Part shown: in pieces, positions 15,298 through 15,915 of the stretch
Layout: each line of letters starts with the position of its first letter
Numbering within the stretch: position 1 is the first letter of the stretch
Source: Fidelibacterota bacterium UBA2980
GTDB taxonomy: Bacteria; Fidelibacterota; Marinisomatia; Marinisomatales; Marinisomataceae
DNA length: 15,915 nucleotides
Direction: 5' to 3'
Assembly: GCA_002348725.1 (NCBI GenBank)
Contig: DEAO01000039.1
Location: 1 to 15,915 of the forward strand
The notes under the pieces: model-generated
The model's input: the letters and a program-made list of their open reading frames with translations, nothing else
Told to the model about the DNA's origin: nothing
Database searches by the model: none
Translations under genes and position numbers: made by a program

Positions 15298-15915
15298 ATG
15301 AAACTAGACAATTTAACCGAAGGCAAGATTTTAAAATATCTTGTGTTGTTTTTTATAGGGTTGGCCATATTAACAACGCTTGTTGTGCTTGCGATTAAAT
15401 CTCCAAAACAGCTTATGGATGAAATGGTACGCAGAGGCGTGGAAGAGCTGTTAGTAGTAGAAGAAGACCCGAAAGATGTGATGCGAGTGGTATTTAACGG
15501 AACAGGCACGCCATTAACAGCACAATTTGCATCGCAAAGTGTCGCAATTGCTATCAATGATAATATTTATGTATTTGATTCTGGGCCACGCTCCAATGCA
15601 AATCTTGTAAACAATATGACTTTGGAACCAGGCTTTATTAGAGGAGTATTTATTACTCATACCCATTCAGATCATGTAGGAGATTTATATCAATTAAATT
15701 TAGCATCTTGGGTACGAGGAAGAAATGGACCATTGCAAGTCTACGGTACAGAAACAGTTCAAGATTTAGTCGATGGATATAATTTAGGATATGTGCCTGA
15801 TAGAATGCATCGCGTTGCCCATCATGGAGCAGATTTTATTAATCCAGAAGCAGGAATGATGGAAGCAAATATCTTTAATACAGATGATGGAGAAGTGTTA
15901 GTTTATAAAGATGAC
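15298..15915 (+). CDS. Membrane-anchored metallo-beta-lactamase-fold hydrolase, C-terminus outside window
   Basis: The frame from ATG 15298 stays open to the last base, giving 206 residues of a longer protein. Residues about 13-33 ('KYLVLFFIGLAILTTLVVLAI') form one membrane anchor after a short cytoplasmic N-terminus. A linker (34-60) leads into an MBL core: 'VVFNGTGTP' (64-72), 'VFDSGPRSNANL' (92-103) and the zinc motif HTHSDHVGD (H121, H123, D125, H126). This form, with GTG near the first strand and an SDHVGD motif, resembles the RNase Z / arylsulfatase-like branch of the superfamily, so an RNA, ester or phosphodiester substrate is possible but not shown. The later His ligands lie beyond the window. 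The start follows the small membrane protein by 4 bases without a clear Shine-Dalgarno sequence. Confidence 0.85.
   Translation, partial: MKLDNLTEGKILKYLVLFFIGLAILTTLVVLAIKSPKQLMDEMVRRGVEELLVVEEDPKDVMRVVFNGTGTPLTAQFASQSVAIAINDNIYVFDSGPRSNANLVNNMTLEPGFIRGVFITHTHSDHVGDLYQLNLASWVRGRNGPLQVYGTETVQDLVDGYNLGYVPDRMHRVAHHGADFINPEAGMMEANIFNTDDGEVLVYKDD

Noticed and set aside
1..15915. CRISPR, insertion sequence, tRNA or defence island
   Set aside because: No spaced repeats, transposase, integrase, cloverleaf or attachment-site repeats were seen; gene content is mostly conserved housekeeping.

Overview
The window is AT-rich bacterial DNA in which every credible gene lies on the + strand. The mix is a TonB-dependent receptor, a CBM9/DUF5916 outer-membrane barrel protein, lipoproteins with lipoboxes, and a dense housekeeping cluster. 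This suggests a Gram-negative (diderm) bacterium of the FCB group, possibly Marinimicrobia (SAR406) or a relative. That placement is inferred from gene content and compactness, not from a marker search. TGA is used as a stop and no recoding is seen.

Region 1 (1-1722): the C-terminal 535 residues of a FecA-like TonB-dependent receptor, then a strong rho-independent terminator. The 170-base gap behind the receptor (1609-1778) is the only sizeable non-coding stretch. It holds a small hairpin, the terminator and a possible promoter.

Region 2 (1779-5167): three exported or envelope proteins. These are a CBM9-like/DUF5916 barrel protein, a 150-residue lipoprotein and a secreted protein with a C-terminal hydrophobic segment. 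The last two are unrecognised. The third overlaps the thrS start by one base.

Region 3 (5167-12147): the classic translation block thrS-infC-rpmI-rplT-pheS-pheT, followed by zapA. infC begins at a rare ATT codon behind a strong Shine-Dalgarno sequence and overlaps thrS by 5 bases. PheT carries about 100 extra residues inside its B5 region.

Region 4 (12165-15915): folD, a DUF885 metallopeptidase lipoprotein, cutA, a 47-residue single-pass membrane protein, and a membrane-anchored metallo-beta-lactamase-fold hydrolase cut off by the window end.

From 1779 onward gaps range from short overlaps to 44 bases and no terminator is visible, so the genes may form one very long transcription unit joining envelope proteins, translation factors, a cell-division factor and one-carbon metabolism. 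No tRNA, rRNA, CRISPR array, insertion sequence or integrase was seen, and I found no clear novel defence or mobile system. The most unusual items are the PheT insertion, the ATT start with a stem-loop just upstream, and the unrecognised small envelope genes.
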